The notes below the pieces were generated by a model, which was not told where the DNA came from, ran no database searches, and saw only the letters and a program-made list of their open reading frames with translations. From assembly GCA_964468125.1 (NCBI GenBank), contig CAYXVF010000004.1, positions 1 to 64,000 on the forward strand: a DNA stretch of 64,000 nt, written 5' to 3'. This DNA comes from CAYXVF01 sp964468125. Lineage in GTDB: Bacteria; Myxococcota; XYA12-FULL-58-9; CAYXVF01. Positions 35,930-46,337 of the stretch are shown in pieces (the stretch's first letter is position 1; the number at the start of each line of letters is the position of its first letter). The translations under genes were made by a program, and so were the position numbers.

Positions 35930-36112
35930 ATGGCAACGGTCAAAGAGGATATGGTCGTCAAATACCAAACCACCACGGACGGGGATGTCGAAGAAGCGCA
36001 GCTCTCCGCGGGTGACGAGCTCTACGTCGTCAAGGAGTGGGAGCGCCACTACCTGGTTCGGGACGACGACGGCCACTACTACAACATCGAGAAAGACAAG
36101 CTCGACAACTGA
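35930..36112 (+). CDS. Small SH3-like-fold hypothetical protein
   Basis: The 60-residue protein begins MATVKEDMVVKYQTTTDGDV and ends in YYNIEKDKLDN. Its pattern of short beta-strands separated by Asp/Gly turns suggests a small barrel, but I do not recognise a family. The ribosome site (ACCCGGAGAA) is good, and the gene lies 30 bases before alaS on the same strand, so it is likely in the same message. The acidic, compact form is typical of short conserved cytoplasmic proteins. Confidence 0.6.
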   Translation: MATVKEDMVVKYQTTTDGDVEEAQLSAGDELYVVKEWERHYLVRDDDGHYYNIEKDKLDN

Positions 36113-36142
36113 CGAGGCCCACCGGGCCCGAGACTTTCGACC

Positions 36143-39079
36143 ATGAGTAACTCGCACGAGCTCCGCGCGGGCTTCACCCGCTTTTTCGAACAGCACGGTC
36201 ACACCATCGTGCCGTCCGCGTCGCTGATCCCGCAGAACGACCCCACCCTGATGTTCACCAACGCGGGTATGGTCCAATTCAAGGACGTGTTCGTCGGCGA
36301 AGAAAGCCGCGAGTACACGCGCGCCACGACCGCCCAGAAGGTCATGCGCGTTTCGGGAAAACACAACGACCTCGAGGAAGTCGGCCGCACGACTCGACAC
36401 CACACCTTCTTCGAGATGCTCGGCAACTTCTCTTTCGGCGACTACTTCAAAGAGCTCGCGATCGAGCTCGCCTGGAAGTACGTGGCCGACGTCGTGTCGA
36501 TGCCGAAGGAGCGAATCTGGGTGACCGTCTTCGGCGGCGCCGAGGGAATCCCCGGGGACGCGGAAGCCCGACAGCTCTGGAAGAAGATCGCCGGACTCCC
36601 GGACGAGCGCATCCTCGACATGGGGATGAAAGACAACTTCTGGGCGATGGGGAACACGGGCCCCTGCGGCCCCTGTTCGGAGATTCACCTAGACACGGGC
36701 CGCGGCCCGGTGCGCCCCGAGGACTTCGAGTCCGGTCGCGTGATGGAGTTTTGGAACCTCGTCTTCATGCAGTTTCAGCGCTTCGATGACGGGCGACTCG
36801 AGCACCTCCCTGCCCCATCGGTCGACACGGGTATGGGACTCGAGCGTTTGGCTGCGCTCCTCGACGGCGTCGACTCCACCTTCCATACGGACGCGTTCCT
36901 ACCGATCATCCTCGATACAGCAGAGCGCGCCGGAAAGAAGTACGGGCGTGGCGACAGCGAAGACGATGTGTCCCTGAGAGTCATCGCCGACCATGCTCGG
37001 GCAACCGCATTCCTCGTGGCGGACGGGGTGCAACCCGGCAACGGCGATCGAGCTTACGTCATGCGGCGAATCATGCGGCGCGCGATCCGTCACGGCCGCA
37101 GGCTCGGCTTTGACGAGCTGTTCTTTCATCACGCTTGCGACGAGGTCGTGAAGCTGATGGGCGAGGCCTACCCGGAGCTGGAGGAGGCACGCTCGCTGAT
37201 CGAGAAGGTCGCCCAGAGCGAAGAAGAAAGCTTCCGCCGCACATTGGACAACGGCCTGCGACTGCTGGAACGTGAAATGGGGGCGGCCTCGGAAGACAAG
37301 AGGCTTTCCGGCAAGTCCGTATTCACGCTCTACGACACCTACGGATTCCCGGCGGATCTCACGCAAACCATCGCCGAAGAGCGAGGCTTTGCGATCGACC
37401 AGGACGGTTTCGAGAAGGAAATGGAGGCCCAGCGCGATCGGTCCCGCGGCGGCGAGGTCGGCGATGCGGCGGTCGACGAGGTCTACAAGCAGCTCGCCCA
37501 GGAGCTCGGTGAGATCGAGTTCGCGGGATACGAGCACGAGTCGGTTCCGCCGGAGGCGCGGGACGGTGAATGGCGACGAGTCAATGGAACGCTCGAGCTG
37601 CAAACCACCGTGAAGGCACTCGTCCAGGGTGGCACGCGCGTGAGCGAGGTCAGCGGAGGCGATTTCGAGGTCGTTCTAGACCCGACCCCGTTCTACGGTG
37701 AGAGCGGCGGTCAAATCGGCGACAGCGGCGCACTGCAAGCAAAGGGCTTCCGCGCGACAGTCAGTGACACCCAAAAACCCGTCGGCGGACTCACGATCGC
37801 TCGCGCGGCTCTGGGCGAGGGCACACTGAGCGTCGGTGATACGATATGGGCGGGCTACGATGTAAACCGTCGGCTCGCCACGCGAGCCCATCACTCCGCA
37901 ACACACCTCGTGCACTCGGCGCTTCGAGACGTGCTCGGCGACCACGTGAAGCAAGCGGGCTCGCTCAACGCCCCGGACCGGCTGCGTTTTGACTTTTCAC
38001 ACTTCGAGGCCACGACCCCGGCGCAGTTGCGTGCGATCGAAGACGACGCGAATGCGCGGGTGGCGGCAAACGATCCGGTGCTCACGGAGATCCTTCCCTT
38101 CGACGAGGCGAAGAAGAAGGGAGCCATCGCACTCTTCGGCGAGAAGTACGGCGACGTCGTGCGGGTGATCACCATGGGCGACTCGGTGGAGTTCTGCGGC
38201 GGAACGCACGCCGCGCGCACCGGAGAGATCGAAATGGTCCTGCTCACCCGCGAAGAGGCGGTTGCGAGCGGCGTGCGACGCGTGGAGGCCCAGGTCGGTG
38301 AGGCGGCGAGGCAGACGGCACGAGCCTTGGCGAGCAAGCTCGACGTCGCCGCGGCCATCCTCCGGGGCGACTCGGTAGAGACCGATGATCCGATCCTTCA
38401 GGCAGTGGCGAAAGCGCAGCGAACCTTCGAGAGCGCGGCGCGCTCGCTCGGTGACAACGCGCCGAAGCGCACCCGGGCGCATCCGAACGCCCCCACCTTG
38501 CCCGACCCGGTCGACTTCGACAGCGCCCGAGCGGTACGCGATGCGTGGAACACCCTGGTGCGCCTGAGTAACGCGAAGGCGACCGAGGTCGACGGCGTTC
38601 TCGAAGCCGCAGGCGCGCATGCGGACGTGGGCGGGATTGCGAGCAGCTTCGCAGAGCTCGCTCGACTCAACCGGGAAGCGGAGCGTGCGCTCGAGAAGAA
38701 GCGCGCGCAGGCGGCGTCCGGCCAGAGCGATACGCTCTTGGAAGCGGTTGAAGAAATCGACGGTGTGAAGGTCCTGGCGGCGGTCGCCGATGGCGTGGAC
38801 GGAAAAACGATTCGCGGCCTCGCGGACACGGTGCGCGACAAGCTCGGAAGCGGCGTGCTCGCCCTGGGCGCGGATGCGGGAGGCAAAGCCGCCCTGCTCG
38901 TCGCGGTGAGCAAGGATCTCACGGGCCGTTTTCAGGCCGGAACGCTGGTGAAAGAGCTGGCACCTCTGATCGGGGGGCGCGGCGGTGGGAAACCCGACCT
39001 GGCGCAAGCCGGCGGCAACGACCCGAGCGGTTTCGAGGCGCTCTTCGCGCAGCTCAAGGAGACCGTCCGAAAGGGCTGA
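36143..39079 (+). CDS. alaS: Alanyl-tRNA synthetase
   Basis: The 978-residue protein is AlaRS. The N terminus has LRAGFTRFFEQHGHTIVPSA and the class II motifs. The editing domain has HHSATHLVH (about residue 582) with the second Zn pair in CGGTHAARTG (about 685). The C-terminal oligomerisation domain ends near KPDLAQAGG. It charges tRNA-Ala and clears mischarged Ser/Gly. It is about 100 residues longer than most bacterial AlaRS. The extra sequence sits between the editing and C-terminal domains, near residues 745-850, and is Arg/Ala-rich. The methyltransferase gene starts 8 bases downstream. Confidence 0.97.
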   Translation: MSNSHELRAGFTRFFEQHGHTIVPSASLIPQNDPTLMFTNAGMVQFKDVFVGEESREYTRATTAQKVMRVSGKHNDLEEVGRTTRHHTFFEMLGNFSFGDYFKELAIELAWKYVADVVSMPKERIWVTVFGGAEGIPGDAEARQLWKKIAGLPDERILDMGMKDNFWAMGNTGPCGPCSEIHLDTGRGPVRPEDFESGRVMEFWNLVFMQFQRFDDGRLEHLPAPSVDTGMGLERLAALLDGVDSTFHTDAFLPIILDTAERAGKKYGRGDSEDDVSLRVIADHARATAFLVADGVQPGNGDRAYVMRRIMRRAIRHGRRLGFDELFFHHACDEVVKLMGEAYPELEEARSLIEKVAQSEEESFRRTLDNGLRLLEREMGAASEDKRLSGKSVFTLYDTYGFPADLTQTIAEERGFAIDQDGFEKEMEAQRDRSRGGEVGDAAVDEVYKQLAQELGEIEFAGYEHESVPPEARDGEWRRVNGTLELQTTVKALVQGGTRVSEVSGGDFEVVLDPTPFYGESGGQIGDSGALQAKGFRATVSDTQKPVGGLTIARAALGEGTLSVGDTIWAGYDVNRRLATRAHHSATHLVHSALRDVLGDHVKQAGSLNAPDRLRFDFSHFEATTPAQLRAIEDDANARVAANDPVLTEILPFDEAKKKGAIALFGEKYGDVVRVITMGDSVEFCGGTHAARTGEIEMVLLTREEAVASGVRRVEAQVGEAARQTARALASKLDVAAAILRGDSVETDDPILQAVAKAQRTFESAARSLGDNAPKRTRAHPNAPTLPDPVDFDSARAVRDAWNTLVRLSNAKATEVDGVLEAAGAHADVGGIASSFAELARLNREAERALEKKRAQAASGQSDTLLEAVEEIDGVKVLAAVADGVDGKTIRGLADTVRDKLGSGVLALGADAGGKAALLVAVSKDLTGRFQAGTLVKELAPLIGGRGGGKPDLAQAGGNDPSGFEALFAQLKETVRKG

Positions 39080-39087
39080 GGAGCGGA

Positions 39088-39609
39088 GTGACGATCGAGC
39101 TCCTGCTCTTGGCGTTCGCCCTCCTGGTCGCGATCATCACCCTCGCCTATGCCGCGCGCCTCGGTGTTCCGCCTGTGCCCGCGCGAAGGATCGAGGTGGA
39201 CGCAGCGCTCTCGCTCTTGGAAGCGGAATCGTTGCCCGCAGGCGCCCGCATCGTCGAGCTCGGCGCCGGCTGGGGAGGGCTCGCCGTACGCCTGGCGCGT
39301 GCGCTGCCGCAGGCACAGGTCGTAGGATACGAGCTTTCCCCCTTGCCCTACGCGGTGGCCCGCTTGCGCGCGCGTCGCTTGGGCAACTGCGAGATCCAGC
39401 GCACCGACTTCTTTCGCGCCTCAGTAGAACACGCCGACGCGGTCACCGCTTTCTTGATGATGCATCCGATGGAGCGGTTGAAACCGAAGCTCGACCAGGA
39501 GCTCGCTCCCGGGACGCCCGTTGTCGCCATCGGATTTCAGTTCCGTGGACGCACTCCCGTCGTGACCCGCTGCAGTGGAGATGTGGCGCTCTACCGTTGG
39601 GGGCCCTAA
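39088..39609 (+). CDS. Class I SAM-dependent methyltransferase, membrane-anchored
   Basis: The 173-residue product has an N-terminal hydrophobic helix (residues 3-24) and then a Rossmann-like methyltransferase core. Motif I reads IVELGAGWGGLAVRLA (about 52-67), followed by an acidic segment in VVGYELSPLPYAVAR. Such proteins bind S-adenosylmethionine. The substrate cannot be told. It is short for the family. GTG 39088 is the only sensible start, close behind alaS. Confidence 0.75.
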   Translation: MTIELLLLAFALLVAIITLAYAARLGVPPVPARRIEVDAALSLLEAESLPAGARIVELGAGWGGLAVRLARALPQAQVVGYELSPLPYAVARLRARRLGNCEIQRTDFFRASVEHADAVTAFLMMHPMERLKPKLDQELAPGTPVVAIGFQFRGRTPVVTRCSGDVALYRWGP

Positions 39610-39682
39610 CTCGGAAAATACGCAGACTCGAAGTCCGATCGGGAGTCGTGTACCCATGTACGTGTAGAGGCGGAGCGCGAGT

Positions 39683-41440
39683 ATGTCGGATGAGAGCAAG
39701 CGCCAACAGCAGCGCGTGGAAGTCGGGCTCAAGGTCAGCCTAAAGTATCCGGACCGCGAATCCTTCGTCGAGCGCTTCTCGATCAACATCTCGCGCAACG
39801 GACTCTTCGTGCGGGCCAAGGACCCCCTGCCCGTAGGGAGCCGCGTGCGCTTCGAGTATCGGTTAGGCGACAACACCCGCATTCTGCGTGGCGTAGGGCT
39901 CGTACGTTGGGTGCGGTCAGTCGAAGACGCGAGCGCGGAAAAGCCACCGGGCATGGGGATCGAGTTCGTGGACCTCGACCCACAATCGGAGGAGCTCGTC
40001 ACCCACATCGTTGCAACCAAGGGTGAGGGTGTGCGAGCGCCGAAACGCACCACGGACGCGACAACGGCCCCCCTGACGACGGAGTCATCGGCGTCGAGCA
40101 CCAAACGCTCGACGCTGCCGCAAGTCGGCGCCTCCGGTGGGGAAGACACCGCCCTCGATGCGATCGACGCGCTCGGAGCATTTGGCGACGAGGCCGCTGG
40201 AGAGTCGACACCGGAGGGCGAGACCGTCGCGGAGGAAGGCTTCGAGCCGAAACCCTCCCGTGAGGAAGCGGGGGAGCTCGAGCTCGATGCGCTCCTCGAG
40301 GTCACTCCCTCAACGGTGCAAAGCGCCGCGGCCCCTCTCGTGACGGACCCGCTCGAAGACCAAAGCGCGGAGGAGGAAGGGTCGGGCAGCTCGCGCGTCG
40401 ACTTGGAGGCGGACCGGCTGGTCATGGACCTGGGCGGCGCCGCGCTCCTCACGGCACTGGTCACGCGCGACGGCGAGACGGTGGATCGTTTCAACGAGCA
40501 CAACGTTCCCATCCGCGTCGGCGCCGATGGCTCCCTGAGCACGGACGAAGGGGGCCTCTGGCTGCCGAGTTTTCTCGCCTGGTACGAACCGAAGGGCCCT
40601 GCACCCCGTGCGAAAGCGATGGCGAATCGGCTCGGATGGGAGCTCCAGCGCGACGGCGATGAGCTCTCGGTCGTGGTCGATGGCTTTCCGGTGCAGCTGC
40701 GCGACGTGCTCTTTGAGACCCTTCAAGAGGCGACGCGGCCCCATCGCGAACAGAGCAGCCCGATCAAGGAGACCGTCTGCGTCGTGCCGGCGGTCACGTC
40801 CGCGGCCACGCGAGTTCTGCTCAGCAAGATGCTCGACGAGCTCGGCGTGCGAGAGCCCAAGCTCACGAGCGACGCGGAGGCGGTCCTGGCCTCCGTCGGG
40901 CTCGACCTGAGCTTCGGCATGCAGGCGCTCGTGGTTCAGATCACGCTTTTCGAGACCCGGGTGACTCTAGTGGAAGGGCCGGACCGCGTCCGCGGCTTTC
41001 GAGGCGCGATCGACGCGGGCCTCTGGGAGGGCGACGAGGTCCTCGCCCGGCAGGCAGCGACGACGATGCTGCGCGAGCACGGCATCGACCACGAAGATGA
41101 CCCGTCCCTGCGCGCATCGCTCCGCGAGCAGGTCCAGCGCCTTCGACGCAATCACGTGGGCTACGGTGCATGGTCGATTTCTCTGGCCGGCGCGACGGTG
41201 GAGGCCCCCCCCGAGCAGGTGGCCGAATGGTGTCGTCCCTTGAGCGAACGGATCGCACTCCTGACGCACGGTGTCTTGAACGAGCACGAGGTCGAGGGTG
41301 AGGATCTCGAAGCGATGGTTCTAGTGACGGACGAGATGCCATGGCCCGGATTGATCGAAACGATCGAAGAAATGCTCGAGCTCTCGCCGATCCTCCCGGA
41401 CGCGGGTCCGTGGATTCGGATCGACGGCGCGAGCCGCTGA
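39683..41440 (+). CDS. PilZ domain fused to Hsp70/actin-like ATPase fold
   Basis: The 585-residue product opens with a PilZ domain of the myxobacterial type (residues 8-120: RVEVGLKVSLKYPDRESF, NISRNGLFVRAKDPLPVGSR, GMGIEFVDL). A disordered acidic linker of about 115 residues follows, then a region (about 250-500) that resembles Hsp70. It opens with VMDLGGA, shows VCVVPAVTSAATRVLLSKML, GVREPKLTSDAEAVLASVGL and then LVVQITLFETRVTLVEG, in the same order and spacing as Hsp70's phosphate, adenosine and connector parts. The usual phosphate-loop residues (DxGTT, DxGGGT) are altered, so ATP binding is doubtful. There is no membrane segment. Confidence 0.65.
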   Translation: MSDESKRQQQRVEVGLKVSLKYPDRESFVERFSINISRNGLFVRAKDPLPVGSRVRFEYRLGDNTRILRGVGLVRWVRSVEDASAEKPPGMGIEFVDLDPQSEELVTHIVATKGEGVRAPKRTTDATTAPLTTESSASSTKRSTLPQVGASGGEDTALDAIDALGAFGDEAAGESTPEGETVAEEGFEPKPSREEAGELELDALLEVTPSTVQSAAAPLVTDPLEDQSAEEEGSGSSRVDLEADRLVMDLGGAALLTALVTRDGETVDRFNEHNVPIRVGADGSLSTDEGGLWLPSFLAWYEPKGPAPRAKAMANRLGWELQRDGDELSVVVDGFPVQLRDVLFETLQEATRPHREQSSPIKETVCVVPAVTSAATRVLLSKMLDELGVREPKLTSDAEAVLASVGLDLSFGMQALVVQITLFETRVTLVEGPDRVRGFRGAIDAGLWEGDEVLARQAATTMLREHGIDHEDDPSLRASLREQVQRLRRNHVGYGAWSISLAGATVEAPPEQVAEWCRPLSERIALLTHGVLNEHEVEGEDLEAMVLVTDEMPWPGLIETIEEMLELSPILPDAGPWIRIDGASR

Positions 41441-41505
41441 AGCCCTTGCGCGGCCGGTCGGAGTGTGACACTTCCGGCGCACTCTCGGAGTAGGAGAGCT
41501 CAGGC

Positions 41506-44500
41506 ATGACTACACGCACCCCGAGCCGCGCGGACAGAATCGAATCCTTCATCTCTGCGATCGACGCCTACGAGCCGCGTGACCCGAACACACCAGCAGA
41601 CGAGTTTCGCGTCTTTGCGAGATTTTTGAGCCGCGCCGTCGACGGTCGCTACCTGGATCGTCACCCGCCCCACGAGCTCTTACCCGACATTGAGCGGCTG
41701 CTGTTGCACTCACTCGTCCGAAAGCGGGACGAGGTTTCGATTCAAATCGAGCTCTCAGAGCTAGACGAGCGCCGTGGGGTTCTTCACAACTGCACCTACG
41801 ACCAGCTCTTTCTCTACTCCACCATTCGTCTCGCCCTCGATCACCTGGAGGTGAAGAGCTTCCGCGCGCTCAATGGGGTGATCCCCATGGAGCGGGACGA
41901 AGACGGTCGCCTCCTGAGTGTCGGAAAGAGCGACGCCGGGCGAGAGTCCTTCGTTTGGATGGAGATCGAGTGCAACGGACTCGCCCAGCGCCGCGAAGAA
42001 ATCGAAAACGTTCTTCGCGACCGGCTCGAGATGCTCCAACGCTCCGTCGAAGATTTCTACGAGATGCGTGCTGCGCTCGACCGTGTGGCGGACCGTTTCG
42101 ATTCCCTGGGCGGAAGCGAGCACGAATTCGCGCTCGAATTTCGGGATGGGGCCCGGTTCCTGCGTTGGCTACGAGACGAGCACTTCATCATCCTGGGAAC
42201 ACACTACGTTCCGACGCTGGTGAATGGTGAGGCCCCGCTGAAGAACTACGGCACCGGCAAGTCCGGCGACTGGTCGCTCTTCGAGCAGGAAGCGCGAGAA
42301 CGTTTGACCAACGGCGAGAGCCGCAGGCCACCGTTTCTCTGGGTGCGCAAGAGCAACAAGGCCGCGTGGGTCTACCGCCCGGGCCGCACGGATTTGATTC
42401 TCGTCGAGTATCACGACGCAGCCGGCAATCCCTCAGGGTTGATGGTGATCGAAGGGCTCTTCAGCTTTCAGGCGTCTTCCGAACCGAGGACCAACATTCC
42501 CCTCCTCGACCGGGTGATCGACGATCTCTATCACGAGATGCAGGCCACCAAAGGCACGCACCGCTACCGCACGATTCGCAACGCCTTCAACTCTCTCCCT
42601 CTCGAATACCTGTTTTCCCTGAGTCGCGACGATGTACGCGAAATCGTCGAGCGTGTTTTGGAGGCGGACTCTGAACGTCGGCTTCAGATTCACATATCCG
42701 TAGACAGCGAGCAGGCCTCGGCGTTCGTCTTTGTCGCCCTGCCCCGCACGCACTACAACGACGAGCTCCGGAGCGACATTCGGCGCCTGTTGAAGGAAAC
42801 ATTCAACGCGACCTCTGTAGACGATGGTGTCTACGCCGGCGACGTCGACTCGGTCACCTTCCACTACTTCCTAACCGGTGTTGCGCCGCTGGCCCCCGAG
42901 TCCGAATCGCTTCTCAAGCGCGCCATCGACCACCTGGCCAGCCCCTGGTCCGACCGACTGTGGGAGGAGCTCAGCAACCGATTCGAGACGGGCGAAGCGC
43001 GCAAGCTGCAGAATCTCTATCAAGAAGCGTTCAGCGCGCGTTACCGCGAAGAAAGCTCCATTCGGCGGACGGTCAGTGACATCGAGCTACTCGAGGGTCT
43101 CACCGGAGATCGTACGTTCGACTGCGATGTCTATCGGGAGCCGAGTGACGAACGACTCGATGTCACACGACTGCGACTCTACGAGAGCCGACCGATCCTA
43201 TTGAGCGAAATCCTCCCGATCTTGGACAACTTTGGTCTGGTCGTGATCGACCAATTCCCAACCCGGGTGCATGTGCCTGGACGTGCCGAGCAGCGGATCT
43301 CCACCTTCCGAATCGGCGGCGTCGAAGGCATGAAGGTCGACCTCATGAGCCGGCGCCGGCGGCTTCGTTCGGCGATCAACGCGGTCGTATCGGGAAAGAT
43401 GGCCGACGAGGAGCTCAACCGCTTGCTCCTCCGCGCGGACATCCCCTGGAACTACGTCGTCCTCATGCGCGCCTACACTTCCTATGCGCGCCAACTGGGC
43501 ATACAGTTCGGTCTCTTTACCATTCGCGACGTGCTGCTGCGCAACGGTGACGTCGTTCGCGCGCTCACCGAGCTCTTCCGAGCCAAGTTCGATCCGGACT
43601 ACGGCGATCTGCACAGCACGGAAGTCTCTGAAGATCGCATGGCGATGGTCGCGAGGGCGCACTCGAGCCTCGACTCACTCTTGGAGGGTGTTTCGGAGCT
43701 GGTCAGCGATCAAGTTCTGCGCTGGTTCGCGAACCTCATCGACGCAACGGTCCGAACCAATTTCTATAGCCGCGCGGATCACGAGGCGCACGTCGCGTTG
43801 AAGTTCGACCCATCGAAAATCAGCCGAATGCCCGACCCTCGGCCCTATCGCGAGGTCTACGTGCACCACCCGCTCGTTGCGGGGCTCCATCTGCGCGGTG
43901 GGCCAGTCGCGCGAGGGGGCATTCGTTGGTCCGACCGGCCCCTCGACTACCGCACCGAGGTGTTGAGCCTGATGGCCACTCAGGTGCTGAAGAATGTCTT
44001 GATCATTCCAACCGGCGCGAAGGGCGCCTTCATCTTGAAGAACCCGCCCGCCGACCTGGACCAGCGCCGCCGCATGGCCGATGTCATGTACCGGATCTTC
44101 ATCGGAGGGATCTTGGATGTCAGTGACGATATCGTCGACGGGCAAGTCGTCACACCGCCCCGCGTGATCCGCTACGAAGACCCGGACGCTTATCTCGTCG
44201 TCGCCGCAGACAAAGGCACGGCGCATCTCTCGGACACCGCCAACGAAGTCGCGCTGGACCGGGGCTTCTGGCTCGGCGACGCCTTCGCCTCCGGCGGTAG
44301 CACCGGCTACGATCACAAGAAGGAAGGAATCACTGCTCGCGGCGCTTGGGAGTGCGTACGTCGCCACTTCCGTGAGCTCGCCATTGACCCGAAGTGCGAC
44401 GAGTTCACCGTGGCCGGAATCGGCGACATGAGCGGCGACGTATTCGGCAACGGACTGCTCCGCTCACGCAAAGCCAAGCTGTTCGCAGCCTTCGACCACC

Positions 44501-46281
44501 GTCACGTCTTCATCGATCCCGATCCGGACCCCGAAAAGAGCTTTGAGGCCCGGCTGCGTCTGTTCGAGACCAAGGGCTCGAGCTGGTCGGACTACCCGGC
44601 TGAGGCGATGAGTGCTGGCGCTGGCGTGTATTCCCGAAAGGCGAAGTCGATCGAGCTATCGCTCGAGGCGCGCACACTTCTCGGCCTCGACGACACGCCA
44701 CTGAGCGGCAACGACCTGGTCCAAGCGGTGCTCCGACTACCCGTGGACCTGCTCTGGAACGGCGGGATCGGCACTTACATCAAGTCGTACGAGGAGACGC
44801 ACTTTGAGGCCGGCGACGCGGCCAACGACCTCGTCCGTGTCGACGCCGCCGACGTGCGCGCTCGAGTGATCGGTGAAGGCGGCAACCTAGGAATCACGCA
44901 ACGGGGCCGCGTGGAGCTCGCGAGGAAAGGTGTGCACCTCAACACCGACGCGGTCGACAACAGTGCAGGCGTCGACCTCTCGGACCACGAGGTCAACCTG
45001 AAGATCCTCTTCCAGTCTCCGAAACGGCGCGGCGACCTGAGTGAGTCTCAGCGGCTCGACTGGCTGGTGAAGTTGAAGGAGGAGGCCTGCGACATGGTTC
45101 TCCACAACAACTGGTTACAGAGCCGCATGATCAGCATCGACGTCCTACGCTCGAAGCGCGACGTCGCTCGTTTTGGTCGAGCCATCAACTTCTTGACTGG
45201 CCAGCTCGGTGTACGACGGCGCGATGCGGTCCTGCCGAGCGACCGCGTGCTCGAGGAGCGGCGCGAGAATGGCTTGGGCCTGATGCGTCCAGAGATCGCG
45301 GTGCTCGGGGCGATGGCCAAACAGCACATACGGCGGGAGCTGGAAGATGCTCGAGAGCTGGTCATGCCACGTATTGGCGACCACCTCCGAGCGTACTTTC
45401 CCGAACGAGTCCTCGCCGCTTTCGAGCAAGATGTGATGGAGCATCCGCTCGCAACAGAAGCCGCACGCACGGTCCTGCTCAACGGAATTCTAACCGACGC
45501 GGGCTCGACTTGGCTTTCCGAAGCCCTGCTGCGCACGGGCGGCAATACGGAGCAGATCGTCATAGCCCACTTCGACGCGCTCGAGTTGCTCGACGGGCCC
45601 CGGTTCAAAGGCGCCATCGACGCCTGCGAGGAAGACGTGTCGGCGGAGGTCGAATACGGGCTGCGCCTCACATTCGAGTCAGCGGTCGAACGAGCCACTG
45701 ACTGGCTGATGCGGCTTTCACGGCGCCCACGGAGCGACTTCAAGAATACCCTCGCCGAAGCGAAGGCGACGGTGTGCGAACAGCTCGACCCAGATCAAAT
45801 CGCGGCCTTGAACGCGCGAGCCCGAGCGCTCGAAGGAGCCGGTGAGCTCGCGGATGAGATAGCGCGCCTCAATAGCATCGACCGGATTCTCGACATCGCC
45901 TCGGTTGCCGACCGCGCCGAAGTTCCGGTCCCGGTCGCAGGAACCTTTCATCGAATGGTCGGAGCGAGCACCGGCCTGCTCGACCTCGTGCGACGCACCT
46001 ATGACGAGCACGAGGTCATCGACGAGACCCCGGCAAATTTCGCGTTGCGCGACCGCATTCGGCGCCACCTCGTCGCCATGGCAGCGACAGTCGCGCGCGA
46101 GGAGAGTGCGCCCGAAGCGATCGGCGGACCGACCCTCGACTTCCTCGACTCGCTGCGCCGGGAGCTCGTTCCCTTCCAAGCGGGCTCGGATTCGATCAGC
46201 AACCTCGCGATCGCAGCGGATCGCGTGGAGCGCGCCGTCGATGCGCTTCTCCAACGCTACGGTCACGGCGCGGATCTCTGA
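41506..46281 (+). CDS. gdhB: Large NAD-dependent glutamate dehydrogenase
   Basis: The 1,591-residue protein belongs to the large bacterial NAD-GDH class (about 1,600 residues, 180 kDa). It has an N-terminal regulatory part of about 700 residues with ACT-like modules. The catalytic part starts near residue 780 with GLHLRGGPVARGGIRWSDRP and LDYRTEVLSLMATQVLKNVL. This includes the substrate-binding GGIRWSDR and the catalytic Lys in PTGAKGAFILK. The dinucleotide-binding domain includes VAGIGDMSGDVFGNGLL. It oxidises glutamate to 2-oxoglutarate, releasing ammonia, and is mainly catabolic. It stands alone after the PilZ fusion gene. Confidence 0.95.
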   Translation: MTTRTPSRADRIESFISAIDAYEPRDPNTPADEFRVFARFLSRAVDGRYLDRHPPHELLPDIERLLLHSLVRKRDEVSIQIELSELDERRGVLHNCTYDQLFLYSTIRLALDHLEVKSFRALNGVIPMERDEDGRLLSVGKSDAGRESFVWMEIECNGLAQRREEIENVLRDRLEMLQRSVEDFYEMRAALDRVADRFDSLGGSEHEFALEFRDGARFLRWLRDEHFIILGTHYVPTLVNGEAPLKNYGTGKSGDWSLFEQEARERLTNGESRRPPFLWVRKSNKAAWVYRPGRTDLILVEYHDAAGNPSGLMVIEGLFSFQASSEPRTNIPLLDRVIDDLYHEMQATKGTHRYRTIRNAFNSLPLEYLFSLSRDDVREIVERVLEADSERRLQIHISVDSEQASAFVFVALPRTHYNDELRSDIRRLLKETFNATSVDDGVYAGDVDSVTFHYFLTGVAPLAPESESLLKRAIDHLASPWSDRLWEELSNRFETGEARKLQNLYQEAFSARYREESSIRRTVSDIELLEGLTGDRTFDCDVYREPSDERLDVTRLRLYESRPILLSEILPILDNFGLVVIDQFPTRVHVPGRAEQRISTFRIGGVEGMKVDLMSRRRRLRSAINAVVSGKMADEELNRLLLRADIPWNYVVLMRAYTSYARQLGIQFGLFTIRDVLLRNGDVVRALTELFRAKFDPDYGDLHSTEVSEDRMAMVARAHSSLDSLLEGVSELVSDQVLRWFANLIDATVRTNFYSRADHEAHVALKFDPSKISRMPDPRPYREVYVHHPLVAGLHLRGGPVARGGIRWSDRPLDYRTEVLSLMATQVLKNVLIIPTGAKGAFILKNPPADLDQRRRMADVMYRIFIGGILDVSDDIVDGQVVTPPRVIRYEDPDAYLVVAADKGTAHLSDTANEVALDRGFWLGDAFASGGSTGYDHKKEGITARGAWECVRRHFRELAIDPKCDEFTVAGIGDMSGDVFGNGLLRSRKAKLFAAFDHRHVFIDPDPDPEKSFEARLRLFETKGSSWSDYPAEAMSAGAGVYSRKAKSIELSLEARTLLGLDDTPLSGNDLVQAVLRLPVDLLWNGGIGTYIKSYEETHFEAGDAANDLVRVDAADVRARVIGEGGNLGITQRGRVELARKGVHLNTDAVDNSAGVDLSDHEVNLKILFQSPKRRGDLSESQRLDWLVKLKEEACDMVLHNNWLQSRMISIDVLRSKRDVARFGRAINFLTGQLGVRRRDAVLPSDRVLEERRENGLGLMRPEIAVLGAMAKQHIRRELEDARELVMPRIGDHLRAYFPERVLAAFEQDVMEHPLATEAARTVLLNGILTDAGSTWLSEALLRTGGNTEQIVIAHFDALELLDGPRFKGAIDACEEDVSAEVEYGLRLTFESAVERATDWLMRLSRRPRSDFKNTLAEAKATVCEQLDPDQIAALNARARALEGAGELADEIARLNSIDRILDIASVADRAEVPVPVAGTFHRMVGASTGLLDLVRRTYDEHEVIDETPANFALRDRIRRHLVAMAATVAREESAPEAIGGPTLDFLDSLRRELVPFQAGSDSISNLAIAADRVERAVDALLQRYGHGADL

Positions 46282-46337
46282 GGCCCCGCGCCGATAAACC
46301 CCTATGGCCCCTGTGACGCTGTGGCATAGTGAGCGCC

